From an uncultured Coprococcus sp. (GTDB taxonomy: Bacteria; Bacillota_A; Clostridia; Lachnospirales; Lachnospiraceae): a DNA stretch of 29,101 nucleotides. A model generated the notes under the pieces. The model was not told the DNA's origin, searched no databases, and saw nothing but the letters and a program-made list of their open reading frames with translations. Positions within the stretch are counted from its first letter, which is position 1. Every line of letters begins with the position of its first letter. Position numbers and translations under genes: made by a program. The stretch is from contig CAAGAB010000063.1 in the NCBI GenBank assembly GCA_900767685.1, positions 1 to 29,101 of the forward strand, given 5' to 3'. Positions 15,220 through 24,613 of this stretch are shown piece after piece.

Positions 15220-15248
15220 GCAAAACAGAAAACATTTCAACATGTGCC

Positions 15249-15272
15249 CCAGTCATATTATTGCTTGACTGG
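15249..15272 (+). other. Intercistronic hairpin between sigma and probable anti-sigma genes
   Basis: CCAGTCA (15249-15255) and TGACTGG (15266-15272) form a 7-bp stem with a 10-base loop and no T-run. It could adjust mRNA stability or translation of the second gene rather than end transcription. Confidence 0.5.
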
Positions 15273-15300
15273 TGTACTGGCAATAGAAGGAGGTATAATT

Positions 15301-16158
15301 ATGATAAAAAAAGATGAAGACGTACAGCTTATGGAACTATATAAAAAGACTATGGACAACGTCAATATGTCACCATATAAAAAAGATGAAATAAGAGACA
15401 GTCTCGTCTCACAGACAACTATAGTTGGTACAAAACATAGAACCATAGTACGAATTGCAAGATATGCCGCCGTAGCTGCCGCTGTGTGCGCAGTTCTTCT
15501 GTGCATCCCAGCGACAAGGACCACTGTCTCGGCTGCCATCGACTACATTAAGCAGACATTCCACCTGGCAAATGGTACCGAAGTGACATACGAGGAAAAC
15601 AGTGAGGGAAACTCCATACAGTTCACCATATCTACAGATGATGTCAACGGTTACACGAAAGTTGAAAACGGCCGTCTCTACCTTGTTCTCGGAGATACCA
15701 AAAAAGATATCACCGACCAGTGCGGTCCTGACAAATATTTCCGTCATGAGATCAAGAATGCAGACGGCTCACACAGCGTCATCCTCATAGGAGGTACACC
15801 TGAGAGCTGCGGATGGGCAGAGCTCTTCTTTGACAAGAATGGAAAATATGTATTTAACAACATGAACGTTGAAGACTACAACGACCCATGGCTTAATGAC
15901 GCCCTGCATGCTGAGGGTGTTGACACAGGCAATCCTTATCTGGATGATGACCTTTCAACAGAGAATACAACTACGGATGATTCCAGTACAGCCAATGATC
16001 CTACTGCTGGCAATGATTCTGACTCGACCTACACCACCGTCACAACGGACGATGTATATAGTGTAGATCAGTCTACGGATGACATTGATTCACGTACTAC
16101 CGGACAGATTACATCTGACAGTACCGCTGAAGGAAATGCAACATATATAGAACAGTAA
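15301..16158 (+). CDS. Probable anti-sigma factor, single-pass membrane protein with extracellular domain
   Basis: A 285-aa protein. The ATG at 15301 was chosen because AGAAGGAGG stands just before it; the longer in-frame reading from 15244 runs through that site. The cytoplasmic N-terminus (1-50) is helical and charged (DEDVQLMELYKKTMDNVNMS). One membrane helix spans about 52-70 (IARYAAVAAAVCAVLLCIP). Outside lies a DUF4179-like beta domain (about 85-220; TEVTYEENSEGNSIQFTIST, LILGDTK-type strands), then a Thr/Asp/Ser-rich tail. No zinc-finger anti-sigma (HxxxCxxC) motif is present, so binding of the sigma factor is inferred from gene order and topology. It may sense envelope conditions. Confidence 0.75.
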   Translation: MIKKDEDVQLMELYKKTMDNVNMSPYKKDEIRDSLVSQTTIVGTKHRTIVRIARYAAVAAAVCAVLLCIPATRTTVSAAIDYIKQTFHLANGTEVTYEENSEGNSIQFTISTDDVNGYTKVENGRLYLVLGDTKKDITDQCGPDKYFRHEIKNADGSHSVILIGGTPESCGWAELFFDKNGKYVFNNMNVEDYNDPWLNDALHAEGVDTGNPYLDDDLSTENTTTDDSSTANDPTAGNDSDSTYTTVTTDDVYSVDQSTDDIDSRTTGQITSDSTAEGNATYIEQ

Positions 16159-16199
16159 TTTTTGCGGTAATTTTCCTCGAAAAGCCATATTAAAAAGTA

Positions 16200-16322
16200 A
16201 AAGATACAAAATTTTCCTAAGCAAGCCTTTTTTGATCACAAGAGGATAAATCATCAAATATTTACCTAGCATTTGTCCCTTTGTGATGATTTTATCTTGT
16301 TTTAGGAAAATTTTGTATCTTT
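16200..16322. repeat. 123-bp imperfect inverted repeat (MITE-like or bidirectional terminator)
   Basis: The outer arms, 21 bp perfect (AAAGATACAAAATTTTCCTAA at 16200-16220; complement at 16302-16322), enclose a second imperfect pair (AGGATAAATCATCA near 16242-16256; TGATGATTTTATC near 16284-16296). The element lies between the convergent anti-sigma and hisF genes. It could be a small mobile element or a long terminator; clear flanking target duplications are not visible. Confidence 0.65.
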
Positions 16323-16410
16323 ATTTCTTCTATCATATATATTTATGAAAATAATCTCTGATATGTATCCATTCCTATCATTCTGTGCCGTGAGATTGAT
16401 ATAGAAATCG

Positions 16411-17172
16411 CTACAGTCTCATAGGGATTCCCTTATCCTGAAGATATCTCTTCAGATCTCCTATCTCAAGCTCTTTATAATGGAACAGAGATGCCGCAAG
16501 GGCTGCATCCGCACCGCCCTCTGTCAGGGCATCATAGAAATGATCCTTAGTTCCTGCACCGCCTGAAGCTATGACCGGGATGTTCACGTTGTCTGCTATG
16601 GTTCTGGTGAGTTCTATATCATATCCAGCCTTTGTTCCATCGCAGTCCATGCTGGTAAGTAATATCTCTCCAGCTCCAAGCTCCGCGGCCTTCATGGCCC
16701 ACTCAACTGCATCTATTCCGCAATCGATTCTGCCGCCGTGCTTGTATATGTTCCAGCCTGAACCATCATCACGTCTCTTGGCATCTATTGCTAAGACTAC
16801 GCACTGGCTGCCAAACTTGTCAGCAGCATCAGCTATAAGCGTCGGATTGTCTATGGCTGCCGAGTTCACGGATATCTTGTCTGCCCCCTCACGGAGTATC
16901 GCCTTAAAATCATCCACTGTTCTTATTCCGCCGCCGACTGTGAACGGAATGAAGATAGTCTCAGCAACTCTTCTTACCATATCCACAACTATATTTCGCT
17001 GGTCTGATGAAGCTGTTATGTCAAGGAAAACAAGCTCATCAGCGCCCGCCTTGTCATATGCTGCACCGACTGCCACAGGATCACCGGCATCTATGAGATT
17101 TACAAAATTTACGCCCTTTACAACTCGTCCGTTCTTCACATCAAGACAAGGAATTATTCTCTTTGTATGCAT
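16411..17172 (-). CDS. hisF: Imidazole glycerol phosphate synthase, cyclase subunit HisF
   Basis: A 253-aa (beta/alpha)8 barrel of normal length. The opening [19 protein letters not shown] places the catalytic Asp at position 11, and [10 protein letters not shown] supplies the second at position 130. Phosphate-binding glycine loops are TVGGGIR (about 78-84) and IASGGAGT. With HisH it turns PRFAR plus ammonia into imidazole glycerol phosphate and AICAR, the branch point of histidine and purine synthesis. The ATG lies 3 bases after the hisH stop, so the subunits are translationally coupled. No other his gene is visible in the window. Confidence 0.97.
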   Translation of the reverse strand: MHTKRIIPCLDVKNGRVVKGVNFVNLIDAGDPVAVGAAYDKAGADELVFLDITASSDQRNIVVDMVRRVAETIFIPFTVGGGIRTVDDFKAILREGADKISVNSAAIDNPTLIADAADKFGSQCVVLAIDAKRRDDGSGWNIYKHGGRIDCGIDAVEWAMKAAELGAGEILLTSMDCDGTKAGYDIELTRTIADNVNIPVIASGGAGTKDHFYDALTEGGADAALAASLFHYKELEIGDLKRYLQDKGIPMRL

Positions 17173-17175
17173 GTC

Positions 17176-17787
17176 CTACACCTCCAAGTCAATAAAATTC
17201 TTCAGTATCTTAAGTCCAACCTCTGAGCTCTTCTCAGGATGGAACTGACATGCAAATACATTGCCGTGCTCCACAGATGCATGAATCTGAGTTGAGTAGA
17301 ATGTGGATGCTGCCACATCATCTGGATTCTTCGCCTTCAGATAATATGAATGAACAAAGTATACATATGGGTTCTCTGGAAGCCCCTTGAAAAGTCTTGC
17401 CTTCGGATTTATCTCAAGATTGTTCCAGCCTATCTGCGGAATCTTGAGCCCCGGTGCATCTGGTATACGAAGTATCTCGCCGTCTAGGATTCCAAGTCCT
17501 GTGGCCTCCGATGATTCCTCACTGGTCTTAAACAGAAGCTGAAGTCCAAGACATATTCCAAGAAACGGCTTGTCTGCATCCACAACATCATAGATGACAT
17601 TCTCAAGTCCATACTCCCTGATCTTATTCATGGCGTCTCCGAAGCTTCCAACTCCCGGAAGTATAACCTTGTCACTCGCCATAATCACATCTCTGTCCCT
17701 TGTAATGACAGCATCCTCGCCGAGATACTGAACTGCCTTCTCAACACTTTTTATGTTACCTGCATCGTAATCCAAAATTGAAATCAT
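17176..17787 (-). CDS. hisH: Imidazole glycerol phosphate synthase, glutamine amidotransferase subunit HisH
   Basis: A 203-aa class I glutaminase. The start MISILDYDAGNIKSVEKAV is chosen over the longer frame because a GAAAGGAC site precedes it and the family begins exactly here. The catalytic Cys79 is in FLGICLGLQLLF, and His183 and Glu185 are in QFHPEKS. The oxyanion-loop glycines are in PGVGSFGDAM. It hydrolyses glutamine and passes ammonia through the HisF barrel. hisH lies 79 bases after the toxin gene of the YefM-YoeB operon with no clear terminator, so some read-through from that operon is possible. Confidence 0.97.
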   Translation of the reverse strand: MISILDYDAGNIKSVEKAVQYLGEDAVITRDRDVIMASDKVILPGVGSFGDAMNKIREYGLENVIYDVVDADKPFLGICLGLQLLFKTSEESSEATGLGILDGEILRIPDAPGLKIPQIGWNNLEINPKARLFKGLPENPYVYFVHSYYLKAKNPDDVAASTFYSTQIHASVEHGNVFACQFHPEKSSEVGLKILKNFIDLEV

Positions 17788-17866
17788 CTGTTTTGTCCTT
17801 TCATATCGAGTCTTTTCCATTATTCTACTCTTTCTTAATGTTGTCATAGGCCATATCTCACTTAGT

Positions 17867-18130
17867 CTATCTGTCGCTATAATGATATTTGCAAGCAAGA
17901 ATATATACATTAGCATCGTCAATCTTGTATATTATTCTGTCTTTATCATTTATTCGTCTACTCCAGAAGCCAGCCAGATTTCCAGTTAATGGTTCGGGTT
18001 TCCCAATGCCTTCATTTCCATTTCTGCATATATCTTCTATCAGACTATTTATTTTCTTTAGTGTCTTTCTATCCTCCGTCTGCCAATAGACATAGTCTTT
18101 CCATCCATTATCAGTAAAGACTTTATTCAT
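17867..18130 (-). CDS. yoeB: YoeB/Txe family mRNA interferase toxin
   Basis: An 87-aa RelE-superfamily toxin of typical size. The family pattern is nearly complete: YVYWQTEDRKTLKKINSLI, then GIGKPEPLTGNLAGFWSRRI and the terminal KYHYSDR. The YoeB catalytic residues Glu46, Arg65 and His83 are present at the same numbers as in the E. coli protein, so it should be active. YoeB binds the ribosome and cuts mRNA in the A site. Its start codon overlaps the antitoxin gene's end by 8 bases, so synthesis is coupled and the antitoxin is made first. Confidence 0.95.
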   Translation of the reverse strand: MNKVFTDNGWKDYVYWQTEDRKTLKKINSLIEDICRNGNEGIGKPEPLTGNLAGFWSRRINDKDRIIYKIDDANVYILACKYHYSDR

Positions 18131-18389
18131 CGGCAGATACCTCCGTCAGATCATGAACAGCAAAATTTCCTTTCTCAAGCTGGGCCTTTGACTCCATAAG
18201 CCAGTCATAGTTTGCTTTGTTTCCCATCACATACACATTTTCCATCAGATTGTTATATGCCTCTTCTGAAAGCATAACAACGTTTTTATTATCCTTACGG
18301 GTTACAATCATGGTTTCATAATCATCTGTAACTTTATCCATGTACTTTTTCATATTGTCTCGTAGGTTTGTATAATTAATAGCTAACAT
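18123..18389 (-). CDS. yefM: YefM/Phd family antitoxin
   Basis: An 88-aa antitoxin. The ATG at 18389 follows AATGGAGG; the in-frame GTG at 18395 overlaps that site and was not used. The N-terminal DNA-binding part shows the YefM pattern (INYTNLRDNMKKYMDKVTDD, then IVTRKDNKNVVMLSEEAYNN and LMENVYVMGNKANYDWL). The C-terminal acidic tail (LEKGNFAVHDLTEVSADE) wraps the toxin in this family. With YoeB it represses its own promoter; the operator at 18410-18464 has the expected TGTAC half-sites. A chromosomal stress or persistence module is the usual role. Confidence 0.95.
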   Translation of the reverse strand: MLAINYTNLRDNMKKYMDKVTDDYETMIVTRKDNKNVVMLSEEAYNNLMENVYVMGNKANYDWLMESKAQLEKGNFAVHDLTEVSADE

Positions 18390-18409
18390 AAGCACACCTC
18401 CATTCTCGA

Positions 18410-18464
18410 CGTACAGTTTTCTGTACTTTCATTCTACTGTACGATTTTCTGTACGTCAAGTACA
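18410..18464 (-). promoter_or_regulatory. yefM-yoeB promoter and operator
   Basis: On the minus strand TTGACG (18459-18454), 17 bp, TAGAAT (18436-18431). TGTAC-type half-sites overlap and flank it at 18410-18415, 18422-18427, 18438-18443, 18450-18455 and 18459-18464. The first two pairs have 12-bp centre-to-centre spacing, like the TGTACA pairs of the E. coli yefM operator. Confidence 0.8.
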
Positions 18465-18522
18465 TATATTATATTATGATTTGAGGTAATTAACCTATTC
18501 ACAGTTTTTTATCAAATTTACA

Positions 18523-20799
18523 TTAGAACCTCAGCTTGCTTCCCCTGCCGCCGCGCTTGCCCGGCTTAACTCTGGTGAAGATTATCTCGTTGTCTCCAAC
18601 CTTGAAGGTATCCTTTGTGCTTCCCACAAATATCGACTCAAGGACATCGTCACTCTCTAAGTTGATGAGCTTGACTCCCGCTGCACCCTTGCCCTTCTCG
18701 GGGATCTCGGAGATATCAACTCTTATGTAATATCCTTTTTCTGACTGTGCAATAATAAAATCTCCCTCAGAGAATTTACCTATGTAAATTATATCATCAC
18801 CGACTTTTGAAGCATTTGCTGCACGCCTTGTGGTGTCAAATGCTGAACCGTCGACTATCTTGGCAAGTCCCTGCCTGCTGACGAACAACAGCTTGTCTGT
18901 CACAAAATGCTCAATGCAGTCCATGAACAGAATGTTCTCGTCACCGTTCATATTACAGAACTCAAACACCTGGATTCCCTTGTCGGCAAGACGCCCTATG
19001 AGGCTTCCACCGCCCTTCTTGCTGGTGTTCTTCTTCGCCTGAAGCTTGATGATGTCGGCAACCTTGATGGTATACACCTGATTATTGTCGGCAAATACTG
19101 CTATCCTGTCAAGATTCTGACACTTCACTGCAAATCTGTAATCACGGTTTATCTGCTCTATATTCTTCTCGTATACATTTGCATCTACTACCTTGATGTA
19201 ATAGAATCTGTCGAGAAGCACAGCCACATCTGTAGCCACGACCTCTGCCTTCTTCACAACGACTGTTCCATAATTGTGAATCTGTGTTCTTCTAGGTATG
19301 GCATATTTTGCCTTTATCTCAAGCATATCATCTATCATCTGCTGCTTCATGGCATCCCTGGACTCCATAAGCCTTGTGTACTTCTTGGTTAGCTTCTCAG
19401 CGTCTGCCAGCTCCTTCTTTAAGGCATTGATCTCCAGACCAATGAGCTTCTGAAGTCTCATGGCAAGTATCGCATCCGCCTGCTTCTCTGTGAAACACAG
19501 GAACTTTGCGTCCGCCTCTGAGCCCTTGAATCTGAACTTGATATTAGATGTATCGCCGTGCATGAGGCACGCCTTGGCATCCGCAACCTTTGTACTTCCG
19601 CGGAGTATCTCGATGATCAGGTCTATGCAGTCAACCGCTGTGAGGAGTCCCATCTTGATCTCTCTGATCTCCTCCTGCTGTGCAAGAAGCTTTCTGTACT
19701 TCGTGTCATACAGACCGTACTTGAAATCTGTGTACACCTTCAGTATCTTCTTGAGTCCCATGACCTCTGGCTTGCCATTGTTGATACAGTTGATATTCAC
19801 GCCAAATGTATCCTCAAGGGCTGCCTTCTTATATAATATATTGATGATGTTCTGTATCTCCTCGTCAGAAGTTCCCTTCTTCACATCTATACACAGGCAT
19901 TCACCATTCTTGTCTCCTCTGTCTGCGATATCCACGACCGCTGGAAGCTCTCTGTTTCTGACAAGCTCTGCGACAGTATCAAGGAACTTGGCAGTGCCTC
20001 CGATCATTGTATATGGAAGCTCTGTGACACAGATACTCTTTCTTCCGTATCCGATATCCCTGACCTCTACCTTACCGCGCACCTTGATCTTGCCAAGTCC
20101 TGTGGCATACACATTGTACAGTTCCTCAGGTGTGGCATTGATGATTCCACCTGTGGCAAAATCAGGTCCCGGCATGAGCGCAAGCAGATTCTCAAGCTCT
20201 ATCTCAGGATCATTCAGGTATGCAACAGTTGCATCTATGACCTCACCGAGATTGTGTGTAGGAATATTTGTCGCCATACCTACTGCTATACCGGTTGAAC
20301 CGCTCACCAGAATATTTGGCACCTGGAAAGGCAGAAAAGTCGGCTCCGTCTCCGTTCCGTCAAAGTTCGGTATGAACTGATCCTTGAAAAACGGAAGATC
20401 TTTCATACACACATCCTCTGTGTACTTGGATATACGCGCCTCAGTGTATCGCATGGCAGCCGCACCGGAGCCGTCCACCGCGCCAAAGTTGCCGTGTGGG
20501 TCAACAAGTGGTATCGGCAGCTTCCAATTCTGCGCCATATTTACAAGTCCTTCGTATATAGAGCTGTCTCCGTGTGGGTGGTATTTACCCATTGTATCTC
20601 CGACTATTCTCGCACACTTTCTGTGTGGCTTGTCGGAGCCTGCAAGACCATCCAGTGAGTAAAGTATTCTTCTCTGGACAGGCTTTAGTCCATCCCTTAC
20701 ATCCGGGAGAGCTCTCTCTGTTATAACTGACATGGAATAGTCCACATAGGACTGTCCCATCTCGCTCTCATAATCTACGTTTAATATCTTTTCCGACAT
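18523..20799 (-). CDS. parC: Type IIA DNA topoisomerase subunit A (ParC/GyrA family)
   Basis: A 758-aa protein with AAAGGGA before the ATG. The breakage-reunion domain opens with [20 protein letters not shown] and has catalytic Tyr118 in [12 protein letters not shown]. The quinolone-determining loop is [15 protein letters not shown]; Ser79 and Glu83 (E. coli GyrA 83 and 87 positions) are the susceptible type, and Glu at the second site is ParC-like. A coiled-coil gate ([20 protein letters not shown]) precedes the C-terminal beta-pinwheel. That region has only a weak GyrA-box-like run ([20 protein letters not shown]) and ends in basic [12 protein letters not shown]. These points favour topoisomerase IV over gyrase, not decisively. 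It is co-transcribed behind the subunit B gene, 73 bases apart. Confidence 0.92.
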   Translation of the reverse strand: MSEKILNVDYESEMGQSYVDYSMSVITERALPDVRDGLKPVQRRILYSLDGLAGSDKPHRKCARIVGDTMGKYHPHGDSSIYEGLVNMAQNWKLPIPLVDPHGNFGAVDGSGAAAMRYTEARISKYTEDVCMKDLPFFKDQFIPNFDGTETEPTFLPFQVPNILVSGSTGIAVGMATNIPTHNLGEVIDATVAYLNDPEIELENLLALMPGPDFATGGIINATPEELYNVYATGLGKIKVRGKVEVRDIGYGRKSICVTELPYTMIGGTAKFLDTVAELVRNRELPAVVDIADRGDKNGECLCIDVKKGTSDEEIQNIINILYKKAALEDTFGVNINCINNGKPEVMGLKKILKVYTDFKYGLYDTKYRKLLAQQEEIREIKMGLLTAVDCIDLIIEILRGSTKVADAKACLMHGDTSNIKFRFKGSEADAKFLCFTEKQADAILAMRLQKLIGLEINALKKELADAEKLTKKYTRLMESRDAMKQQMIDDMLEIKAKYAIPRRTQIHNYGTVVVKKAEVVATDVAVLLDRFYYIKVVDANVYEKNIEQINRDYRFAVKCQNLDRIAVFADNNQVYTIKVADIIKLQAKKNTSKKGGGSLIGRLADKGIQVFEFCNMNGDENILFMDCIEHFVTDKLLFVSRQGLAKIVDGSAFDTTRRAANASKVGDDIIYIGKFSEGDFIIAQSEKGYYIRVDISEIPEKGKGAAGVKLINLESDDVLESIFVGSTKDTFKVGDNEIIFTRVKPGKRGGRGSKLRF

Positions 20800-20872
20800 G
20801 ATCTATCCCTTTCATCATACAAACTGTGAAAACACGCTGTGCAGTATTTATCAAATATAACTCTATATAAGC

Positions 20873-22774
20873 TTAGATATCGAGTACAGCATCCGCACTG
20901 TGTGTCTCTATGTACTCTCTTCTAGGGGCAACCTCAGTTCCCATGAGCGTCTGTGTGAGCTGATTTGCCTCAATACGGCTGTTCACTGATACCTGCTTTA
21001 AAAGTCTCGTCTCCGGATTCATGGTCGTCTCATAGAGCTGGTCTGCGTCCATCTCACCAAGGCCCTTGTATCGCTGTATCGTAAACTTGTTCGTGTGTGT
21101 CTTTCTATACTTTGCGAGCTCATCATCTGAGTACAGATATTTGATGTTCTTGCCCTCGCCAACTCTGTAGAGAGGTGGGATAGCTATGTATATATGTCCC
21201 TCGCTGATAAGGTCGGGATAGAATCTGTAGAAGAATGTCAGCAGAAGGGTCGCTATATGGGCACCATCCACATCGGCATCCGTCATGATGATTATCTTGT
21301 CATAGTTCAGCTTGCTTATGTCAAAATCGTTGCCGTAGCCCTGCATGAAACCACAGCCAAATGCATTGATGAGCGCCTTGATCTCGGCATTCTCAAGCAC
21401 CTTTGCAACAGGCTTTTTCTCCACATTGAGTATTTTGCCTCGAAGTGGAAGGATTGCCTGATACTTCCTGTTTCTCGCGGTTTTGGCTGAGCCTCCCGCA
21501 GAATCTCCCTCGACTATGAATATCTCACATTTGGACGAATCTGAAGACTCCTGCTTTGCCAACTTGCCATTTCCCTCAAATGAAAATTTGTTGATATTGA
21601 TCTTGGACTTCTCAAGCGCCTTTCTCTTGGAGAGCGCCACCGCCCTGTCAACTATGTCCTTCAGCACATCATAATTCCTGTCGAAGTATACCGTGAGCTG
21701 TTCCTTCACTATATCATCCACTGCCTTTGACACATCCGTGTTGGAAAGCTTTGTCTTGGTCTGTCCCTCGAACTGAGGATCAGGATGTTTAACTGATATG
21801 ATGGCCTGCATTCCCGATCTTATATCTGCACCTGTGAGATTTGAATCCTTCTCCTTCAAAACTCCAAGCTCATTTCTGGCATAATTGTTGATGAGCTTTG
21901 CAAACGCCGACTTGAATCCCGTCACATGGGTTCCGCCTTCAGGATTCGTGATATTGTTGGTAAATCCTATGATATTCTCCTCGCCATCGTCCGTCATCAG
22001 AAATACGATATCTGCCGCGATTCCATCCTTCTCGCCGGATATTGCTACAACCGGTGATGTATGTGTGAGTCCCTGTGATATATCCTCAACAAATGCTGAA
22101 AGGCCTCCCGGCTGATGGAATACTATAGGCTCCTCGCCGTCCCTCTTGTTCTGAAATGTGATCGTAAGATTCGGATTCAGGTATGCTGTCTCCTTGATCC
22201 TTTGTTTGATGGCATCCGCCTTGAACTTTACTGTCTCAAATATTGTATCATCAGGATAGAGTGTAACCGTTGTACCAGTTCTCTTTTCCTTAAGTTTTGT
22301 CTTTGGAAGCATACCGTCAACCAACTCAGTTGTCGGTATTCCCTTCTCATATGTATCGTGATAGAGGTAACCATCTCTGGCTACATCCACTATAAGCTTG
22401 TTGGACAGTGCATTTACAACGGCAGAACCTACTCCGTGGAGTCCACCGCTTATCTTATAAGTTGAACTGTTGAACTTGCCACCTGCATGCAATACTGTGT
22501 ATACAACTCTCTCAGCAGGTATCCCCTCCTGCTCATGAATATCAACCGGAACACCTCGTCCATCGTCAGAAACCGTTGCCGAACCATCCTCATTGATGCT
22601 CACCCATATGTTGTTGCAATATCCTGCCAGATGCTCATCAACCGAGTTGTCTATAAGCTCCTGTATGAGGTGGTTCAGACCACTTCGTCCTGTATTGCCG
22701 ATGTACATTCCCGGTCTAAGTCTTACCGGTTCAAGTCCCTTTAGCACCTCAATGTTTTTTGCACTGTATGACAT
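20873..22774 (-). CDS. parE: Type IIA DNA topoisomerase subunit B (ParE/GyrB family)
   Basis: A 633-aa protein starting MSYSAKNIEVLKGLEPVRLR; GGGAGAAGA before this ATG and the family's usual start argue against the longer frame. GHKL ATPase motifs: ELIDNSVDEHLAG (Mg-binding Asn43), VSDDGRGVPV and GGLHGVGSAVVNALS. The transducer domain has QTKTKLSN. The TOPRIM domain has FIVEGDSAGGSAK and IIMTDADVDGAHI, and the protein ends normally after the RYKGLGEMDADQLYETTMNP segment. Length fits ParE or compact GyrB. With the downstream subunit A it relaxes or decatenates DNA with ATP. A separate gyrBA pair elsewhere in the genome would be expected if this is topoisomerase IV. Confidence 0.92.
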   Translation of the reverse strand: MSYSAKNIEVLKGLEPVRLRPGMYIGNTGRSGLNHLIQELIDNSVDEHLAGYCNNIWVSINEDGSATVSDDGRGVPVDIHEQEGIPAERVVYTVLHAGGKFNSSTYKISGGLHGVGSAVVNALSNKLIVDVARDGYLYHDTYEKGIPTTELVDGMLPKTKLKEKRTGTTVTLYPDDTIFETVKFKADAIKQRIKETAYLNPNLTITFQNKRDGEEPIVFHQPGGLSAFVEDISQGLTHTSPVVAISGEKDGIAADIVFLMTDDGEENIIGFTNNITNPEGGTHVTGFKSAFAKLINNYARNELGVLKEKDSNLTGADIRSGMQAIISVKHPDPQFEGQTKTKLSNTDVSKAVDDIVKEQLTVYFDRNYDVLKDIVDRAVALSKRKALEKSKININKFSFEGNGKLAKQESSDSSKCEIFIVEGDSAGGSAKTARNRKYQAILPLRGKILNVEKKPVAKVLENAEIKALINAFGCGFMQGYGNDFDISKLNYDKIIIMTDADVDGAHIATLLLTFFYRFYPDLISEGHIYIAIPPLYRVGEGKNIKYLYSDDELAKYRKTHTNKFTIQRYKGLGEMDADQLYETTMNPETRLLKQVSVNSRIEANQLTQTLMGTEVAPRREYIETHSADAVLDI

Positions 22775-22941
22775 AATCTTCTCCCATTTTATAAATATAT
22801 TTGCAGCTGCCAACCTTCTATCTTTATCTCAGTTTATCTCACCGTATAATGCAGCCCACATAGCACCAAACATAACATGTCAGATGCGTATTTTTTTACT
22901 CAGCCTTTTTCTATTTATTCTATTTGAAAATACAACAGAAA

Positions 22942-22978
22942 AAGGAAACCCCTAGAATTATAGCCTAAAAGTTTCCTT
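22942..22978 (-). terminator. Terminator of the two-component operon
   Basis: On the minus strand AAGGAAAC (22978-22971) pairs with GTTTCCTT (22949-22942) around a 21-base loop and runs into TTTTTCTG. It lies just downstream of the histidine kinase stop. Confidence 0.75.
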
Positions 22979-22990
22979 CTTGCAAAGTAT

Positions 22991-24613
22991 TTATTGTTCA
23001 GACGTATTATCTGACGTATTATCTGCTGTATTCTCCGGCAATAATTTCATATCATCATCGTCCTGTTTTATAAGGTCAAGATCAAAATAGAACACTACTC
23101 CATTCTCCATATTGTAAACGCCATAATTCTTATTATGCGCCGCCATGGATGCCGCCACTATAGAAAGTCCTATTCCGCTTCCACCATACTCTCTAGTTCG
23201 AGCTTTGTCCACTTTGTAGAACTTGATAAATACCTTATCCAGTTCATCATCCGGAATATTTGGTCCCTCATCATAGACAAATATTCTGAGATTACCTGTG
23301 ATGACGCCATCATCGACTTTCCGCGGATCACCATATGGCTGTCTGGCTGTCCAAATCTTCACCTTGCCATTATCTTTACAGTAATGCAGCGCATTTGTAA
23401 AATAATTGGTAAATACCTGTTCTATCATGAACTCATCCGCATATACATTGCATACTTCCTTAAGTTCATCAGGAATCTCCACATCAGCATGATTCTGCTC
23501 TATCAGGATCGATGATGCCCCAACTACATTTCTCATGAGGGCATTTATATCAAAAACCACGGGTTGAACCCTGTCCACGCCAAATTCCAGCTCATTGAGA
23601 TCAAGCAGCTGTCTCACCAGCTTATTCATCTTGCCTGCCTCATCCAATATGACATCGCAATAGAACTCCTTGCTGTCCTCATCCTCTATGACATTGTCCT
23701 TCAGTCCCTCCGCATAGCCCTGTATGAGAGCGATAGGCGTCTTAAGCTCATGGGACACATGGGACAGGAATTCTTTTCTCATCTCATCGATCTGAACCTT
23801 CTTGTCTATATCTGTCTGAAGTTTAGCATTTGCCTGCTGAAGCTCCGTAAGAGTATTCTTCAGCTGGTATGACATCTCGTTCATACTGTCCGCAAGTTCA
23901 CCTATCTCATCATTTGACTCATGATCAACCTTCACATCAAGATCAAGCTGCGCCATACGATTTGCAACAGATGCAAGGTCCTTTATCGGCTTTGCAACAG
24001 CATTGCTGATAAAATAGATCACGACAAATCCAAGTAACGCAACGACAGAGAACACAAAAAAGAAGAACTTTAGCGATATAATTATCGTTGAGTCTACGCT
24101 GGAGATTGGTTTTCTGATTACAACCACAAAACCATTGTCAAGAAACCCTACCACATCATAATAACTGTTTCCGGTATTTTTATCATTTGTTATCTGAATA
24201 TCGTACTTGTCTGTCTTCTCTATCTGCTTTCTCTTGATCTTTGGGTTGTCCGGGTTCTTTCCGCCGCTATAATTAAAATAATCAGCTATAAACGACAGAT
24301 TATTGTATACCGCAGCCTCCTCATTCACAGTAGTGTACACGTGCATATTTTCACTGTCAAATATGAATATCATTGCGCCTGACTGGTTTGTCACATCATT
24401 TGCCAGTTCCCTGCTGTCGATATCCTTGTCCTGTCCAAACAGTTCATTGCATGATTTGTATGTATCAAGCAGCATCTGTTCCATGCCCTGATAGAAATAC
24501 TTCTTGATAAAAAGCATGGTTATGGCACACGACATGACAACCATAAATAATATAGTTGCCGCAAGCGATAAAGTTATCTTTGTTCTGATAGACGTTCTCT
24601 TTGATCCAATCAT
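22991..24613 (-). CDS. Sensor histidine kinase (HAMP, HisKA, HATPase_c)
   Basis: A 540-aa membrane kinase. The ATG at 24613 shares one base with the TGA of the response-regulator gene, giving translational coupling. Order: membrane helix at about 13-36, extracellular sensor of about 140 residues (DYFNYSGGKNPDNPKIKRKQ), second helix at about 180-203, HAMP at about 204-258 (MAQLDLDVKVDHESNDEIGE), a short coiled coil, HisKA with phospho-acceptor His288 (HVSHELKTPIALIQG), and the ATPase domain with N-box NYFTNALHYC, DEGPNIPDDEL and GGSGIGLSIV. The tail is acidic. It should phosphorylate the upstream OmpR-type regulator in response to an unknown envelope signal. It resembles YycG/PhoR-type kinases only in architecture. 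Confidence 0.93.
   Translation of the reverse strand: MIGSKRTSIRTKITLSLAATILFMVVMSCAITMLFIKKYFYQGMEQMLLDTYKSCNELFGQDKDIDSRELANDVTNQSGAMIFIFDSENMHVYTTVNEEAAVYNNLSFIADYFNYSGGKNPDNPKIKRKQIEKTDKYDIQITNDKNTGNSYYDVVGFLDNGFVVVIRKPISSVDSTIIISLKFFFFVFSVVALLGFVVIYFISNAVAKPIKDLASVANRMAQLDLDVKVDHESNDEIGELADSMNEMSYQLKNTLTELQQANAKLQTDIDKKVQIDEMRKEFLSHVSHELKTPIALIQGYAEGLKDNVIEDEDSKEFYCDVILDEAGKMNKLVRQLLDLNELEFGVDRVQPVVFDINALMRNVVGASSILIEQNHADVEIPDELKEVCNVYADEFMIEQVFTNYFTNALHYCKDNGKVKIWTARQPYGDPRKVDDGVITGNLRIFVYDEGPNIPDDELDKVFIKFYKVDKARTREYGGSGIGLSIVAASMAAHNKNYGVYNMENGVVFYFDLDLIKQDDDDMKLLPENTADNTSDNTSEQ

Noticed and set aside
19460..20380. Plus-strand open frame of 306 codons
   Set aside because: It is the shadow of the well-conserved subunit A gene on the minus strand; its Ser/Ile/Leu-rich composition is typical of an antisense reading.
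18523..20799. Possible quinolone-resistance change in subunit A
   Set aside because: The key positions carry Ser79 and Glu83, the ordinary susceptible residues.
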